Positions 1 to 11,713 are shown, counted from the stretch's first letter. The stretch is 64,000 nt of DNA from an uncultured Porphyromonadaceae bacterium (GCA_900538555.1 UPYI01000013.1:1-64000), one strand, 5' to 3'. Numbers and translations are program-made. The notes: generated by a model not told the origin, from the letters alone.

Positions 1-3
1 TAT

Positions 4-76
4 ACGGGTCTAGCTCAGTTGGTAGAGCACTGGTCTCCAAAACCAGGTGTCGGGAGTTCGAGTCTCTCGACCCGTG
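4..76 (+). tRNA. tRNA-Trp (anticodon CCA)
   Basis: The acceptor arms 4-10 (ACGGGTC) and 69-75 (GACCCGT) pair fully. The anticodon stem CTGGT/ACCAG encloses the loop CTCCAAA, so the anticodon is CCA and the tRNA reads UGG. The T arm (GGGAG ... CTCTC, with TTCGAGTC) and the D arm are present. The base after the acceptor stem is G76 and it is followed by CTAA, so the 3' CCA is not encoded and must be added enzymatically. It lies 15 bases before secE, a common arrangement in this phylum, where tRNA-Trp often sits between tuf and secE. Confidence 0.97.
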
Positions 77-91
77 CTAATTCTTGACAAA

Positions 92-289
92 ATGAAGAAA
101 CTGAAAATATTTGCGGATATCGAGGACTCTTACAATGAACTCGTTCATAAAGTGTCCTGGCCTACAATGTCGGAGCTGACGAATAGTGCAGTGGTTGTTA
201 TGGTGGCTTCCATTATCATAGCAGCTGTTATATTCGTTATGGATCAATGCATCGATAAGATCATGCACTTAATTTACAACGGAATCTAA
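92..289 (+). CDS. secE: Preprotein translocase subunit SecE
   Basis: This 65-residue protein is the short, single-span form of SecE, which clamps SecY in the inner-membrane protein-export channel. It has a basic N-terminus (MKKLKIFADI), the conserved amphipathic motif HKVSWPTMSEL at about residues 18-28, and one transmembrane segment at about residues 33-54. The start is set at the ATG at 92. A longer frame from 47 would begin inside the tRNA and is not credible. It is the first protein gene of the secE-nusG-rplKAJL-rpoBC block, and nusG follows 17 bases later. Confidence 0.96.
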   Translation: MKKLKIFADIEDSYNELVHKVSWPTMSELTNSAVVVMVASIIIAAVIFVMDQCIDKIMHLIYNGI

Positions 290-306
290 TAATTAGAGGG
301 TAATCA

Positions 307-852
307 ATGTCTGAAGAAAAGAAAGAATGGTACGTCTTGCGTGCTATTAGCGGAAAAGAAAACAAGGTAAAAGAGATTCTTGATGCAGAAATTAAGAATA
401 CCGACCTTGGTAAATACCTGTTTCAGGTTTTGATTCCTTCCGAGAAAGTTTATTCTGTTCGTAACGGGAAAAAGATTGTAAAAGAAAAGAATCTTTATTC
501 CGGTTATGTTTTTATTGAGGCGATCTTGGTCGGAGAGGTGATCCATCACTTACGTAATACGACGAACGTAATAGATTTCTTAGGCGGTAAAGGCAATCAG
601 CCCGAGCCGTTGCGTGCGTCGGAAGTAAGCCGTATGTTAGGTACTGTCGATGACATGCAAGAAGTAGGTGACGAACCTATGATCACGTATACAGTCGGAG
701 AGACAGTAAAAGTGAACTACGGACCTTTCAATGGATTCAGCGGTATCATCGAAGAGGTGAATAACGAAAAGAAGAAATTGAAAGTGATGGTAAAAATCTT
801 CGGTCGAAAAACTCCTTTGGAGTTGGAACATTCGCAAGTAGAGCGAGAATAA
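307..852 (+). CDS. nusG: Transcription termination/antitermination factor NusG
   Basis: The 181-residue protein has the NusG two-domain layout. The NGN domain begins KKEWYVLRAISGKENKVKE and runs to about residue 115; it binds the RNA polymerase clamp. The C-terminal KOW domain (about residues 125-181) carries GETVKVNYGPFNGFSGII and contacts Rho or ribosomal protein S10. NusG reduces pausing and couples transcription to translation. Length and position after secE are standard. A 62-base gap separates it from rplK. Confidence 0.97.
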   Translation: MSEEKKEWYVLRAISGKENKVKEILDAEIKNTDLGKYLFQVLIPSEKVYSVRNGKKIVKEKNLYSGYVFIEAILVGEVIHHLRNTTNVIDFLGGKGNQPEPLRASEVSRMLGTVDDMQEVGDEPMITYTVGETVKVNYGPFNGFSGIIEEVNNEKKKLKVMVKIFGRKTPLELEHSQVERE

Positions 853-914
853 ACTCGTGGTGTTACGCACGAGCGTAAGTTCTCCCGATTTAAAACAATC
901 AAATTTAAAACAAG

Positions 915-1358
915 ATGGCTAAAGAAATTGCTGGACAGATCAAATTACAGATTAAAGGCGGTGCAGCAAACCCCTCTCCTCCAGTAGGACCTGCTTTGGG
1001 TTCTAAAGGAATCAACATCATGGAGTTTTGTAAGCAATTCAATGCCCGTACACAAGACAAAGCAGGAAAAGTATTGCCGGTAGTAATCTCGTATTACACT
1101 GACAAATCTTTTGATTTTGTGGTTAAGACTCCTCCCGTTGCTATTCAGGTAATGGAAGCCGCTAAGGTAAAAAGCGGTTCTGCCGAGCCTAACCGTAAAA
1201 AAATTGCTGAGATTACTTGGGATCAGGTAAAAGCGATTGCAGAAGACAAAATGGCCGATTTGAACTGTTTTACTTTAGACTCAGCGATGAGTATGGTTGC
1301 TGGTACAGCGAGAAGTATGGGTGTCACCGTAAAAGGGGAATTCCCGGTAAACAATTAA
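915..1358 (+). CDS. rplK: 50S ribosomal protein L11
   Basis: This 147-residue protein is L11 of the large-subunit GTPase-associated centre, where it binds 23S rRNA helices 43-44 and takes part in factor-dependent steps and the stringent response. Visible landmarks are the N-terminal [20 protein letters not shown] segment (about residues 16-35), which carries the conserved prolines, and the C-terminal RNA-binding domain ending AGTARSMGV. It is followed after 15 bases by rplA, the usual L11-L1 pair. Confidence 0.98.
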   Translation: MAKEIAGQIKLQIKGGAANPSPPVGPALGSKGINIMEFCKQFNARTQDKAGKVLPVVISYYTDKSFDFVVKTPPVAIQVMEAAKVKSGSAEPNRKKIAEITWDQVKAIAEDKMADLNCFTLDSAMSMVAGTARSMGVTVKGEFPVNN

Positions 1359-1373
1359 TAAACTTCAATTGAA

Positions 1374-2072
1374 ATGGGTAAACTGACAAAAAATCAAAAG
1401 TTAGCTTTAGATAAAATTGAAGCAGGGAAGACCTACTCACTTAAAGAAGCATCCCAATTGGTGAAAGATATTACTTACACCAAGTTCGACGCTTCTTTGG
1501 ATATTGATGTACGGTTAGGTGTAGATCCTCGTAAAGCGAACCAAATGGTGAGAGGCGTCGTTTCGTTGCCTCACGGAACCGGTAAAAACGTACGTGTGTT
1601 GGTACTTTGTACTGCCGACGTTGAAGCCGAAGCCAAAGCCGCTGGTGCCGACTATGTAGGATTGGACGAATATATCGAGAAAATCAAAGGCGGTTGGACC
1701 GATATCGACGTTATCATCACCATGCCTGCTATCATGGGTAAAATCGGTGCGCTGGGTCGCGTATTAGGTCCTCGTGGCTTGATGCCTAACCCCAAAAGCG
1801 GTACTGTGACTACCGATGTCGCTAAGGCTGTTAAAGAAGTAAAACAAGGTAAGATAGACTTCAAAGTAGATAAGAACGGTATTGTTCATGCTTCTATTGG
1901 TAAAATTTCGTTCAATGCAGAACAGATCGCCGATAACGCGAAAGAATTTGTTTCTACGTTGATCAAATTGAAACCTGCTACTGCTAAGGGTACTTACATT
2001 AAGAGTATTTTTCTTTCGAGTACAATGAGCCCGGGTATTAAGATCGAGCCGAAATCAGTTGATGAGATTTAA
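1374..2072 (+). CDS. rplA: 50S ribosomal protein L1
   Basis: The 232-residue protein is L1, which forms the mobile L1 stalk and helps eject deacylated tRNA; in many bacteria it also represses its own L11-L1 mRNA. Diagnostic segments are [13 protein letters not shown] (about residues 65-77), the [13 protein letters not shown] signature (about residues 133-145) and the C-terminal [13 protein letters not shown]. It sits between rplK and rplJ, with 15 and 11 bases on either side, so it is cotranscribed. I did not identify a leader mimic of the 23S L1 site. Confidence 0.98.
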   Translation: MGKLTKNQKLALDKIEAGKTYSLKEASQLVKDITYTKFDASLDIDVRLGVDPRKANQMVRGVVSLPHGTGKNVRVLVLCTADVEAEAKAAGADYVGLDEYIEKIKGGWTDIDVIITMPAIMGKIGALGRVLGPRGLMPNPKSGTVTTDVAKAVKEVKQGKIDFKVDKNGIVHASIGKISFNAEQIADNAKEFVSTLIKLKPATAKGTYIKSIFLSSTMSPGIKIEPKSVDEI

Positions 2073-2083
2073 AGAATTGAATT

Positions 2084-2599
2084 ATGAGAAAGGAAGATAA
2101 AAGCACAGTAATAGAGCAAATAGCCGCTACCTTAAAGGAGTATAGCTGTTTCTACCTCACTGATACGGCTGCGTTGAACGCTGAAAAAACGAGCGCTCTG
2201 CGTCGGGCTTGTTTCAAGGAAGGTATCAAACTGATGGTCGTTAAGAACAAACTGCTCCACAAAGCGATGGAAAATCTCGAAACGGATTATTCTCCGCTTT
2301 ACGGATCGTTGAAAGGTTCTACCGCCATTATGTTTGCTAATGTAGGTAACGCTCCGGCAAAATTGATTAAGGAGTTCAGAAAAAATGCTGACCTGCCCGA
2401 ACTCAAAGCTGCTTATGTTGAAGAAAGCTTCTATGTAGGAGCCGATCAACTGGATACCCTCGTTGCTATCAAGAGCAAAAATGAACTTATCGCTGATGTT
2501 ATCGCATTGTTACAATCGCCTGCCAAGAACGTTGTATCTGCACTTCAGTCGGGTGGTTCTACAATTCACGGAGTACTGCAAACACTCTCCGAACGATAA
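2084..2599 (+). CDS. rplJ: 50S ribosomal protein L10
   Basis: The 171-residue protein is L10, the base of the L7/L12 stalk. The N-terminal rRNA-binding domain contains TSALRRACFKEGIKLMVVKNKLLHKAM, with the family's V-K-N-x-L element at about residues 50-54, followed by LKGSTAIMF. The C-terminal helix (about residues 140-171), which binds L7/L12 dimers, ends in VSALQSGGSTIHGVLQTL. It starts 11 bases after rplA. The gap of 50 bases before rplL is AT-rich. Confidence 0.97.
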   Translation: MRKEDKSTVIEQIAATLKEYSCFYLTDTAALNAEKTSALRRACFKEGIKLMVVKNKLLHKAMENLETDYSPLYGSLKGSTAIMFANVGNAPAKLIKEFRKNADLPELKAAYVEESFYVGADQLDTLVAIKSKNELIADVIALLQSPAKNVVSALQSGGSTIHGVLQTLSER

Positions 2600-2649
2600 T
2601 TTTCTATTAAAACAAATTAGTTAAATAATAACATTTAAATCATACAAAA

Positions 2650-3021
2650 ATGGCAGATTTGAAAGCTTTTGCAGAACAATTAGTTAACTTGACCGTAAAG
2701 GAAGTAAACGAACTTGCTCAAATTTTGAAAGACGAATATGGTATTGAACCTGCTGCTGCAGCTGTTGCTGTTGCTGCTCCCGCCGCTGGTGCTGCTGCTG
2801 TTGAAGAAAAAACTTCTTTCGACGTAGTATTGAAAGCTGCTGGTGCAAACAAACTCGCAGTTGTTAAATTGGTAAAAGAACTTACCGGTCTGGGCTTGAA
2901 AGAAGCTAAGGACTTAGTAGACGGTGCACCTAACAATATTAAAGAAGGTCTTGCTAAAGCTGACGCCGAAGGCTTGAAAAAACAATTGGAAGAAGCTGGC
3001 GCCGAAGTTGAACTTAAATAA
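2650..3021 (+). CDS. rplL: 50S ribosomal protein L7/L12
   Basis: This 123-residue acidic protein forms the multi-copy ribosomal stalk that recruits translational GTPases. Its N-terminal dimerisation helix (about residues 1-32) is joined by an Ala/Pro/Val hinge (about residues 34-52) to the C-terminal globular domain, which carries [20 protein letters not shown] and ends AGAEVELK. Codons in this gene are strongly biased, as expected for a highly expressed protein. A strong hairpin follows 24 bases after the stop. Confidence 0.98.
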   Translation: MADLKAFAEQLVNLTVKEVNELAQILKDEYGIEPAAAAVAVAAPAAGAAAVEEKTSFDVVLKAAGANKLAVVKLVKELTGLGLKEAKDLVDGAPNNIKEGLAKADAEGLKKQLEEAGAEVELK

Positions 3022-3045
3022 TATTGCTTGGTATTCAAGTACTTT

Positions 3046-3083
3046 GGTTAAGAATCATCGACGAGATGATTCTTAACCTTTTT
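3046..3083 (+). terminator. Hairpin with T-run between rplL and rpoB
   Basis: A perfect 14-bp stem (3046-3059 with 3065-3078) encloses the loop GACGA and is followed by TTTTTG. This is a textbook intrinsic-terminator shape. Because rpoB has no clear separate promoter in the 41 bases that follow, the element is best read as a partial terminator or attenuator that lowers rpoBC mRNA relative to the stalk proteins. Confidence 0.8.
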
Positions 3084-3124
3084 GTGTCTAATTTTATTAT
3101 TAAGTTCACTTAATACGAATTTAA

Positions 3125-6100
3125 ATGTCTTCTACAATAGGTAAACAACGCGTAAATTTCGCATCTATCAAGAATCCGCTGCCTTATCCGGACTTTCTTG
3201 AAGTTCAGTTGAAGTCGTTCCAAGACTTTTTGCAATTGGATACGCCTCCTGAAAAAAGAAAGAACGAAGGGCTCTACAAGGTTTTCGCAGAAAACTTTCC
3301 GATAGCGGATACGCGAAATAATTTTGTCCTCGAATTTTTGGATTATTATATCGATCCGCCGAGATATACGATCGACGAATGTCTCGAACGGGGCTTGACT
3401 TACAGTGTGCCTTTAAAGGCTAAGTTGAAGTTGTACTGTACAGATCCCGATCACGAAGATTTTGCTACCGTGATACAGGATGTGTATCTGGGTCCCATTC
3501 CGTATATGACGGCGAAAGGTACGTTCGTTATCAACGGTGCCGAACGCGTAGTCGTTTCTCAGTTGCATCGTTCGCCGGGCGTATTCTTCGGACAAAGCAC
3601 ACATGCGAATGGAACGAAACTTTATTCCGCGCGTATCATTCCGTTCAGAGGCTCATGGATCGAGTTCGCTACGGACATCAACAATGTGATGTATGCGTAT
3701 ATCGACCGGAAAAAGAAATTACCTGTTACCACGTTGTTGAGAGCCATCGGCTTTGAAAACGACAAGGACATTCTCGAAATCTTCGGACTTGCCGAAGATA
3801 TGAAGGTGACCAAGACCAACTTGAAAAAAGCGATCGGTCGCCGTTTGGCTGCCCGTGTCCTGAACACGTGGGTAGAAGACTTTGTGGACGAAGATACCGG
3901 TGAAGTAGTTTCGATCGAACGTAATGAAGTTGTGATCGATCGCGAAACGGTATTGGAAGAGTCGCACATCAATGCTATTCTCGAATCGGGCGTCCAGAAT
4001 ATCCTTCTGCACAAAGAAGATAGCAACGCTTCCGATTACTCTATCATATTCAATACGTTGCAGAAAGATTCCAGTAACTCGGAAAAAGAAGCCGTATTCT
4101 ATATTTACCGACAATTGCGTAATGCCGAACCTGCCGACGAAGCCAGTGCGCGTGAGGTGATCACCAACTTGTTCTTCTCCGAAAAGAGATACGATTTGGG
4201 TGAAGTAGGTCGTTACAGAATCAACAAGAAGTTGAATCTGTCTACGCCTATGGATGTAAAGGTACTTACGAAAGAAGACATTATAGAGATTATCAAATAT
4301 CTTATCGAACTGATCAACTCGAAGACCGATGTCGATGATATCGACCATTTGAGCAACCGTCGCGTACGTACGGTAGGCGAGCAGTTGTACAATCAGTTCG
4401 GTGTAGGTCTCGCACGTATGTCGCGTACGATCCGCGAACGTATGAACGTGCGTGACAACGAGGTGTTTACTCCGATCGACTTGATTAACGCGAAAACGAT
4501 TTCGTCGGTGATCAATACGTTCTTCGGTACGAACGCCTTGTCGCAGTTTATGGACCAGACCAACCCGCTGGCGGAAATTACGCACAAACGTCGTATGTCA
4601 GCTCTCGGTCCCGGCGGTCTGTCGCGCGAACGTGCCGGTTTCGAGGTACGTGACGTACACTACACGCACTATGGCCGTCTGTGCCCGATCGAAACGCCTG
4701 AGGGTCCGAATATCGGTTTGATCTCTTCGCTCTGCGTATATGCGAAGATCAACGACCTCGGATTTATCGAAACTCCTTATCGTAAAGTGTCGAACGGTCG
4801 TGTCGATTTGTCGGAAGACGGAATCGTTTCGCTTACCGCCGAGGTGGAAGAAGGTAAGGTGATCGCTCAGGGTAATGCTCCGTTGAACGATGACGGTACA
4901 TTCATCCGCAACCGGGTGAAAGCTCGTCTGGATGCCGACTTCCCGGTAGTAGATCCGAGCGAAGTGGAACTGATGGACGTATCGCCGACGCAGATTGCCT
5001 CTATCGCCGCATCTTTGATCCCGTTCCTCGAACACGACGATGCCAACCGTGCGTTGATGGGATCGAACATGATGCGCCAGGCTGTGCCCTTGTTGCGTTC
5101 GGAAGCTCCGATCGTAGGTACGGGTCTGGAAGGTCAGTTGATCCGCGACTCCCGTACGCAGATCACGGCAGAAGGTGCCGGTGTTATCGAGTTTGTCGAT
5201 GCTACGACGATCCGTATCCGTTATGACCGTACGGAGGAAGAGGAATTCGTCAGCTTCGAAGATTCGGTTAAAGAATATACTATTCCGAAATTCCGCAAAA
5301 CGAACCAGAGCACGACGATCGACTTGCGCCCGATTTGCCACAAGGGACAACGGGTGGAACTGGGCGATATCCTGACCGAAGGTTATTCGACCGAAGCCGG
5401 TGAGTTGGCGCTCGGACGTAACTTGAAAGTGGCGTTCATGCCGTGGAAGGGTTACAACTACGAGGATGCGATCGTGTTGAACGAACGTATGGTTCGCGAA
5501 GATATATTGACTTCGGTTCACGTCGATGAATATTCGCTCGAAGTGCGTGAAACGAAACGCGGTATGGAAGAACTGACCTCGGATATTCCGAACGTCAGCG
5601 AAGATGCTACGAAAGATTTGGACGAACGCGGTATCATCCGTATCGGTGCGCAAGTAAATCCCGGTGACATCATGATCGGTAAGATCACGCCGAAAGGCGA
5701 GTCCGATCCTTCGCCGGAAGAAAAATTGTTGCGTGCGATCTTCGGCGACAAGGCAGGCGACGTGAAAGATGCGTCGTTGAAAGCTACTCCGTCGTTGAAA
5801 GGTGTGGTAATCGGTACCAACCTCTTCTCTCGTGCCATCAAGAAGAAAAAATCGAAGATGAGCGATAAGGCGATCCTGCCGAAACTCGACGAGGAATGCG
5901 AAGAGAAGATGAACAAGCTGAAAGATATTCTGATCGAAAAGCTGCTTGTTCTCACTCAGGGCAAGACTTCGCAGGGCGTGAAAGATTTCATGGGCACGGA
6001 AGTGGTAAGCAAAGGCACTAAATTTACTGCTGCTGTCCTGCACAAGATCGACTATACCGCCGTACAGGTAAGCAAGTGGACGACCGATGCCGCCAAGAAC

Positions 6101-6937
6101 GACATGATCCGCGCCACGATCATCAATTACCTGAAAAAATATAAAGAGTATGATGCCGAGTTGCGTCGTAAGAAGTTCGATATTTCGATCGGCGACGAAC
6201 TTCCTTCCGGAATCGTACAAATGGCGAAAGTATATATCGCTAAGAAACGTAAGATCAGCGTAGGTGACAAGATGGCGGGTCGTCACGGTAACAAAGGTAT
6301 CGTGTCGCGTATTGTACGTCAGGAGGATATGCCGTTCTTGGCAGACGGTACTCCGGTCGATATCGTATTGAACCCGCTGGGTGTGCCTTCCCGTATGAAC
6401 TTGGGACAGATTTTCGAAACTGTTCTCGGTTGGGCGGGAGCAACGCTGGGCGAGAAGTTCGCTACTCCGATTTTCGACGGAGCCAGCCTGGACGACTTGA
6501 ACGAATGGACCGACAAAGCCGGTCTGCCCCGTTACGGTAAGACTTATCTGTATGACGGTGGTACCGGTGAACGTTTCGACCAGCCGGCTACGGTAGGTGT
6601 GATCTACATGTTGAAACTCGGTCACATGGTTGAAGACAAGATGCACGCCCGTTCTATCGGTCCGTACTCTTTGATTACGCAACAACCGTTGGGTGGTAAA
6701 GCCCAGTTCGGTGGTCAGCGTTTCGGAGAGATGGAGGTTTGGGCACTCGAAGCCTTCGGTGCCGCTCACATCCTGCAAGAGATCCTGACGATCAAGTCTG
6801 ATGACGTGGTAGGCCGTTCGAAAGCATACGAAGCTATCGTGAAAGGCGAACCGATGCCTACCCCCGGAATCCCCGAATCTCTCAACGTGTTGTTACACGA
6901 GTTAAGAGGTCTCGGTCTTAGCATCAACTTAGAATAA
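3125..6937 (+). CDS. rpoB: DNA-directed RNA polymerase subunit beta
   Basis: The 1270-residue protein is the beta subunit, forming one pincer of RNA polymerase and the rifampicin pocket. Landmarks are the fork/Rif region with [19 protein letters not shown] followed by [19 protein letters not shown] (about residues 460-500), the segment [17 protein letters not shown], the flap-side [15 protein letters not shown], the active-site segment [13 protein letters not shown], and the C-terminal [21 protein letters not shown], which contacts beta prime. The serine and histidine positions classically linked to rifampicin resistance appear wild type ([12 protein letters not shown]). It is followed after 67 bases by rpoC, with a stable hairpin in between. 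Confidence 0.99.
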   Translation: MSSTIGKQRVNFASIKNPLPYPDFLEVQLKSFQDFLQLDTPPEKRKNEGLYKVFAENFPIADTRNNFVLEFLDYYIDPPRYTIDECLERGLTYSVPLKAKLKLYCTDPDHEDFATVIQDVYLGPIPYMTAKGTFVINGAERVVVSQLHRSPGVFFGQSTHANGTKLYSARIIPFRGSWIEFATDINNVMYAYIDRKKKLPVTTLLRAIGFENDKDILEIFGLAEDMKVTKTNLKKAIGRRLAARVLNTWVEDFVDEDTGEVVSIERNEVVIDRETVLEESHINAILESGVQNILLHKEDSNASDYSIIFNTLQKDSSNSEKEAVFYIYRQLRNAEPADEASAREVITNLFFSEKRYDLGEVGRYRINKKLNLSTPMDVKVLTKEDIIEIIKYLIELINSKTDVDDIDHLSNRRVRTVGEQLYNQFGVGLARMSRTIRERMNVRDNEVFTPIDLINAKTISSVINTFFGTNALSQFMDQTNPLAEITHKRRMSALGPGGLSRERAGFEVRDVHYTHYGRLCPIETPEGPNIGLISSLCVYAKINDLGFIETPYRKVSNGRVDLSEDGIVSLTAEVEEGKVIAQGNAPLNDDGTFIRNRVKARLDADFPVVDPSEVELMDVSPTQIASIAASLIPFLEHDDANRALMGSNMMRQAVPLLRSEAPIVGTGLEGQLIRDSRTQITAEGAGVIEFVDATTIRIRYDRTEEEEFVSFEDSVKEYTIPKFRKTNQSTTIDLRPICHKGQRVELGDILTEGYSTEAGELALGRNLKVAFMPWKGYNYEDAIVLNERMVREDILTSVHVDEYSLEVRETKRGMEELTSDIPNVSEDATKDLDERGIIRIGAQVNPGDIMIGKITPKGESDPSPEEKLLRAIFGDKAGDVKDASLKATPSLKGVVIGTNLFSRAIKKKKSKMSDKAILPKLDEECEEKMNKLKDILIEKLLVLTQGKTSQGVKDFMGTEVVSKGTKFTAAVLHKIDYTAVQVSKWTTDAAKNDMIRATIINYLKKYKEYDAELRRKKFDISIGDELPSGIVQMAKVYIAKKRKISVGDKMAGRHGNKGIVSRIVRQEDMPFLADGTPVDIVLNPLGVPSRMNLGQIFETVLGWAGATLGEKFATPIFDGASLDDLNEWTDKAGLPRYGKTYLYDGGTGERFDQPATVGVIYMLKLGHMVEDKMHARSIGPYSLITQQPLGGKAQFGGQRFGEMEVWALEAFGAAHILQEILTIKSDDVVGRSKAYEAIVKGEPMPTPGIPESLNVLLHELRGLGLSINLE

Positions 6938-6946
6938 TAATCCAAC

Positions 6947-6981
6947 CGGATAGGGTTCCCGATAAACGGGAATCCTATCCG
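6947..6981 (+). promoter_or_regulatory. Intergenic hairpin between rpoB and rpoC
   Basis: Positions 6947-6961 and 6967-6981 form a 15-bp stem with one G-T wobble around a five-base loop. No T-run follows, so this is not a normal terminator. A processing or mRNA-stabilising structure is the simplest reading. Confidence 0.6.
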
Positions 6982-7004
6982 ATAACTCTTTATAATTTAA
7001 TTAT

Positions 7005-10000
7005 ATGGCTTTTAGAAAAGATAACAAGATAAAGAGTGACTTTTCGAAGATTTCGATTGGTTTGGCTTCGCCCGAAGAAATTCTGAAAAATTCGAGCGGC
7101 GAGGTTCTCAAACCCGAAACCATCAACTACCGTACCTACAAGCCCGAAAGAGACGGTTTGTTCTGCGAACGTATCTTCGGTCCGGTGAAGGATTACGAGT
7201 GCCATTGCGGAAAGTACAAACGTATCCGTTACAAAGGCATCGTCTGCGACCGTTGCGGTGTGGAGGTTACCGAAAAGAAAGTTCGTCGCGAGCGTATGGG
7301 ACACATTCAGTTGGTGGTACCGGTCGCTCATATCTGGTATTTCCGTTCCTTGCCGAATAAAATCGGTTATCTGTTGGGATTGCCCAGCAAAAAATTGGAT
7401 GCGGTTATTTACTACGAACGTTATATCGTAATACAACCGGGTGTTAAATCGGATCTCGAAACATACGATCTGCTGACCGAAGAGGAATATTTCGCTGCTA
7501 TCGACAGCCTTCCCAAAGAGAACCAGATGCTCGAAGATACCGATCCGAACAAGTTCATCGCCAAGATGGGAGCCGAGGCTATTTACGATCTGCTGGCTCG
7601 TCTGGATCTGGATTCCTTGTCGTACGAACTCCGCGACCGTGCAAGCAAAGACGGTTCGCAACAACGTAAGACCGAAGCGTTGAAACGCCTGCAAGTAGTA
7701 GAGTCGTTCCGTGCTTCGAAGAACCGGAACCGTCCCGAATGGATGGTATTGAAAGTAGTTCCGGTCATTCCGCCCGAACTGCGACCGTTGGTACCTCTGG
7801 ATGGCGGACGTTTCGCTACTTCCGACTTGAATGACTTGTATCGTCGTGTTATTATCCGTAACAACCGTCTGAAACGCTTGATGGAAATCAAGGCTCCGGA
7901 AGTGATCTTGCGCAACGAAAAACGTATGTTGCAAGAGGCAGTCGATTCGTTGCTCGACAACTCCCGTAAATCGAGTGCTGTAAAAACCGAAGCCAACCGT
8001 CCGTTGAAGTCGTTGTCGGATAGCCTGAAAGGAAAACAGGGACGTTTCCGTCAGAACTTGCTCGGTAAACGTGTCGATTACTCCGCACGTTCGGTTATCG
8101 TTGTAGGTCCTGAATTGAAAATGCACGAATGCGGTCTGCCGAAAAACATGGCGGCTGAATTGTATAAACCTTTCGTGATCCGTAAGTTGATCGAACGCGG
8201 TATCGTGAAGACGGTGAAATCGGCGAAGAAGATCGTCGATCGCAAAGAACCGGTGGTTTGGGATATTCTCGAACACGTGATGAAAGGACACCCCGTGTTG
8301 CTGAACCGTGCCCCGACGTTGCACCGTCTGGGTATTCAGGCTTTCCAACCGAAAATGATCGAGGGTAAAGCTATCCAGTTGCACCCGTTGGCATGTACGG
8401 CATTCAACGCCGACTTCGACGGTGACCAGATGGCAGTACACTTGCCGTTGGGTAACGAAGCGATTCTGGAAGCCCAGATGTTGATGTTGGGCGCTCACAA
8501 TATTTTGAACCCGGCTAACGGTGCGCCTATCACCGTGCCTTCGCAGGACATGGTGCTGGGTCTGTATTATATCACGAAACTCCGTCCGGGCGATAAGGGC
8601 GAAGGCTTGAAGTTCTACGGTCCGGAAGAAGCGGAGATCGCTTACAACGAAGGTCGTGTGACTTTGCACGCTCCGGTTTCGGTGATCGTGAAAGACCTCG
8701 ATGAGAATGGAAATCTCGTAGATACGATGATCGAAAAAACATCTGTCGGCCGTGTATTGGTGAACCAGTATGTGCCGAAAGAGATCGGATATGTAAACGA
8801 GATCCTTTCTAAGAAATCGCTTCGCGATATTATCGGTAAGGTAATTAAAGTTTGTGGTGTGACCCGCTCCGCACAATTCTTGGATGATATCAAGAACTTG
8901 GGTTACTATATGGCATTCAAGGGCGGTCTGTCGTTCAACTTGGGCGACGTGCTTGTGCCGGCGGAAAAAGAGACTTTGGTAAACGAAGGTTATGCCGAGG
9001 TCGAACAGATCATGAACAACTACAATATGGGTTTCATCACCTATAACGAACGTTACAATCAGATCATCGATACGTGGACACACGTCAATTCCCGTCTGTC
9101 CGATATTTTGATGAAACAGTTGTCGTCCGACAATCAGGGATTCAACTCAGTATATATGATGCTCGACTCCGGAGCCCGTGGTTCGAAAGACCAGATCCGC
9201 CAGTTGTCCGGTATGCGTGGTCTTATGGCTAAACCGCAGAAATCCGGTGCCGAAGGCGGTCAGATCATTGAGAACCCGATTTTGGCGAACTTTAAAGAGG
9301 GCTTGTCGGTGTTGGAATACTTCATCTCTACTCACGGTGCCCGTAAGGGTTTGGCAGATACCGCATTGAAAACGGCAGATGCCGGTTACCTGACCCGTCG
9401 TCTGGTAGACGTGGCTCACGACGTGATTATCCACGAAGAGGACTGCGGTACTTTGCGCGGTTTGGTTTGCACCGAAGTGAAGAACAACGAAGATGTGGTA
9501 GCTTCTTTGGGCGAACGTATTTTGGGACGTGTATCGGTTCACGATGTGATCCACCCGCTGACCAGCGAAGTGTTGGTTCATGCCGGAGAAGAGATTACGG
9601 ATGTGATCGCCAAGAAGATCGAAGAGTCTCCGATCGAAAGCGTCGAAATCCGTTCGGTATTGACCTGCGAATCGAAGAAAGGTGTTTGTGCGAAATGTTA
9701 CGGACGTAACCTCTCGAACAACCGTCTGGTTCAAAAAGGAGAGGCTGTCGGCGTGATCGCCGCTCAGTCGATCGGTGAGCCGGGTACTCAGCTGACTCTG
9801 CGTACATTCCACGTCGGTGGTATCGCGTCGAACATCGCTGCCGTATCGAGCGTAACTTCCCGTTACGACGGTATTCTCGAAATCGAGGAACTTCGTACGG
9901 TAGAGCAAGTTGCTGAAAACGGTCAGAAGGTACAGGTCGTAGTAGGTCGTCTGGCTGAAATGCGTATTATCGACCCGAATACGAAGATGGTACTGACTAC

Positions 10001-11273
10001 CGCCAATATTCCTTACGGTTCTAAATTGTATTTCAACAATGGCGACCTGTTGAAGAAGGGCGATATGGTTTGCGAATGGGACCCGTTCAATGCCGTAATC
10101 GTTTCGGAAGCCGGTGGTACCGTGAAGTTCGATGCCGTGGAAGAAGGTGTTACTTATCGTGTGGAATCGGACGAACAGACCGGTCTCCGCGAAAAGATTA
10201 TCATCGAGTCGAAAGACCGTACTCGTGTTCCTTCCGCACAGATCGTCGATAAGAACGGTGAAGTGATCAAATCGTATGCTTTGCCTGTGGGCGCACACTT
10301 GATGATTGAAGAGGGTGCGGTATTGAAACCGGGTGATGTATTCGTGAAGATCCCGCGTGCCGTCGGCAAAGCCGGCGATATCACGGGCGGTCTGCCTCGT
10401 GTCACCGAGTTGTTCGAGGCTCGTAACCCGTCCAACCCTGCTGTGGTTTCCGAAATCGACGGTGAGGTGATCTTCGGTAAAGTGAAACGCGGTAACCGTG
10501 AAATCTCCGTCGTATCGAAGACCGGTGAGAAGAAGAGTTACCTCGTGCCGCTGTCGAAACAGATCCTCGTTCAGGAAAACGACTTCGTTCGTGCGGGTAC
10601 TCCGCTCTCCGACGGTGCTATCACGCCGTCTGATATTCTGGCGATCAAGGGTCCGACGGCTGTACAGGATTACATCGTAAACGAAGTTCAGGATGTGTAT
10701 CGTATGCAGGGTGTGAAGATCAACGATAAACACTTCGAAGTGATCGTGCGCCAGATGATGCGTAAGGTATCTATCCTCGATCCGGGAGATACTCGCTTCC
10801 TCGAACAGCAAATTGTCGATAAACGTGAATTTATGGACGAGAACGACCGCATCTGGGGTAAGAAAGTGGTTGTCGATGCCGGTGATTCGCAAACGTTGCA
10901 ACCGGGTCAGATCGTTACTGCCCGCAGATTGCGCGATGAGAACTCGGCTTTGAAACGGAAAGACTTGCGCTTGATCGAGGTTCGCGATGCAATACCCGCT
11001 ACTTCGGAACAGATTCTGCAAGGTATTACCCGTGCCGCTCTTCAAACTTCGAGCTTCATGTCGGCCGCTTCTTTCCAGGAGACGACCAAAGTGTTGAACG
11101 AAGCTGCAATCAACGGAAAAGTGGATACGCTGGAAGGTATGAAGGAAAATGTGATCTGCGGACACTTGATTCCTGCCGGTACCGGACAACGCGAATTCGA
11201 TCGTCTGATCGTAGGTTCGAAAGAAGAGATGGACCGCGTATTCGCCAATCGTAAGAATGTGACGGACTTCTAA
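7005..11273 (+). CDS. rpoC: DNA-directed RNA polymerase subunit beta prime
   Basis: The 1422-residue protein is the catalytic beta prime subunit. The N-terminal zinc ribbon uses C66, C68, C81 and C84 (YECHCGKYK ... CDRCGVEV). The absolutely conserved NADFDGD magnesium triad lies at residues 468-474 (nucleotides 8406-8426). The bridge-helix and trigger-loop region includes [19 protein letters not shown] and [11 protein letters not shown] second cysteine cluster ([15 protein letters not shown]) binds the other structural zinc. The protein ends in [11 protein letters not shown]. It is the last gene of the block, and a terminator hairpin follows. Confidence 0.99.
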   Translation: MAFRKDNKIKSDFSKISIGLASPEEILKNSSGEVLKPETINYRTYKPERDGLFCERIFGPVKDYECHCGKYKRIRYKGIVCDRCGVEVTEKKVRRERMGHIQLVVPVAHIWYFRSLPNKIGYLLGLPSKKLDAVIYYERYIVIQPGVKSDLETYDLLTEEEYFAAIDSLPKENQMLEDTDPNKFIAKMGAEAIYDLLARLDLDSLSYELRDRASKDGSQQRKTEALKRLQVVESFRASKNRNRPEWMVLKVVPVIPPELRPLVPLDGGRFATSDLNDLYRRVIIRNNRLKRLMEIKAPEVILRNEKRMLQEAVDSLLDNSRKSSAVKTEANRPLKSLSDSLKGKQGRFRQNLLGKRVDYSARSVIVVGPELKMHECGLPKNMAAELYKPFVIRKLIERGIVKTVKSAKKIVDRKEPVVWDILEHVMKGHPVLLNRAPTLHRLGIQAFQPKMIEGKAIQLHPLACTAFNADFDGDQMAVHLPLGNEAILEAQMLMLGAHNILNPANGAPITVPSQDMVLGLYYITKLRPGDKGEGLKFYGPEEAEIAYNEGRVTLHAPVSVIVKDLDENGNLVDTMIEKTSVGRVLVNQYVPKEIGYVNEILSKKSLRDIIGKVIKVCGVTRSAQFLDDIKNLGYYMAFKGGLSFNLGDVLVPAEKETLVNEGYAEVEQIMNNYNMGFITYNERYNQIIDTWTHVNSRLSDILMKQLSSDNQGFNSVYMMLDSGARGSKDQIRQLSGMRGLMAKPQKSGAEGGQIIENPILANFKEGLSVLEYFISTHGARKGLADTALKTADAGYLTRRLVDVAHDVIIHEEDCGTLRGLVCTEVKNNEDVVASLGERILGRVSVHDVIHPLTSEVLVHAGEEITDVIAKKIEESPIESVEIRSVLTCESKKGVCAKCYGRNLSNNRLVQKGEAVGVIAAQSIGEPGTQLTLRTFHVGGIASNIAAVSSVTSRYDGILEIEELRTVEQVAENGQKVQVVVGRLAEMRIIDPNTKMVLTTANIPYGSKLYFNNGDLLKKGDMVCEWDPFNAVIVSEAGGTVKFDAVEEGVTYRVESDEQTGLREKIIIESKDRTRVPSAQIVDKNGEVIKSYALPVGAHLMIEEGAVLKPGDVFVKIPRAVGKAGDITGGLPRVTELFEARNPSNPAVVSEIDGEVIFGKVKRGNREISVVSKTGEKKSYLVPLSKQILVQENDFVRAGTPLSDGAITPSDILAIKGPTAVQDYIVNEVQDVYRMQGVKINDKHFEVIVRQMMRKVSILDPGDTRFLEQQIVDKREFMDENDRIWGKKVVVDAGDSQTLQPGQIVTARRLRDENSALKRKDLRLIEVRDAIPATSEQILQGITRAALQTSSFMSAASFQETTKVLNEAAINGKVDTLEGMKENVICGHLIPAGTGQREFDRLIVGSKEEMDRVFANRKNVTDF

Positions 11274-11301
11274 TAAAATAAGTTTATTCTGAACATACTC
11301 G

Positions 11302-11338
11302 AAAGGGCTGTTCCGGACAGGTTTCGGAGCAGCCCTTT
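11302..11338 (+). terminator. Terminator hairpin after rpoC
   Basis: AAAGGGCTG at 11302-11310 pairs with CAGCCCTTT at 11330-11338, with extra pairing CCG/CGG inside the loop. The following T content is modest. It lies 28 bases after the rpoC stop. Confidence 0.7.
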
Positions 11339-11514
11339 CCGTATTACGGGCAATATCTTCAAAGTTAGTGTGTCCGGTAAAACGATCGGGGAGGCAGCGG
11401 CGGTTTGTCGGATATTTTTGCGGATTGGAGAGAGGTTGTTGAGGTCTGTGCGGTAAGCGGCGATGTATCGGGCATACCTCTTCGATGGCGTGTGGTGCTA
11501 AAAACAGAGCGGAA

Positions 11515-11712
11515 CTTGTCTGCCGTAATGAAAAAAATAGTTATCTTTGACTACGTCTTAGATACTCCGCCTCAGCAAACTTGCAAATAAATTTGCGTTT
11601 GCGTTCGGCTTATCCGTATCTTTGGATAAGATGGGCTGCATCTCGGCAAAGTCATTCAAACAAGTTCGATGCCTCTGCTCTCACCTTTTACATTATCGCA
11701 CCTACGTTGGAA
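11515..11712 (+). promoter_or_regulatory. Promoter repeat region (two TATCTTTG boxes, 75 bp apart)
   Basis: The gene-free stretch 11274-11713 (440 bases) holds the rpoC terminator and then this region. TATCTTTG occurs at 11542-11549 and 11617-11624. The second has TTTG at 11592-11595, 21 bases upstream, which gives a full Bacteroidota promoter. A degenerate third box (TACGTTGG) is at 11705-11712, just before the ATG at 11714. The segment after the second box resembles the 84-bp repeats near cdd and ansA (the words for gctgcatctcggca and tctgctctcacctttt are shared with small changes). Confidence 0.7.
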
Positions 11713-11713
11713 T

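Noticed and set aside
4598..6778. Long minus-strand open frame (726 codons) opposite rpoB
   Set aside because: It mirrors rpoB codons and has no protein-like features. Similar shadows oppose rpoC (6990-9083, 9147-11189) and the two-component genes (39673-41073, 41563-43560).
6947..6981. rpoB terminator
   Set aside because: There is no T-run after the stem, and rpoC must be cotranscribed; it is listed as a regulatory hairpin instead.
11405..11590. Open frame of 61 codons after rpoC
   Set aside because: It overlaps the promoter-repeat region and has no supporting start signal or recognisable composition.
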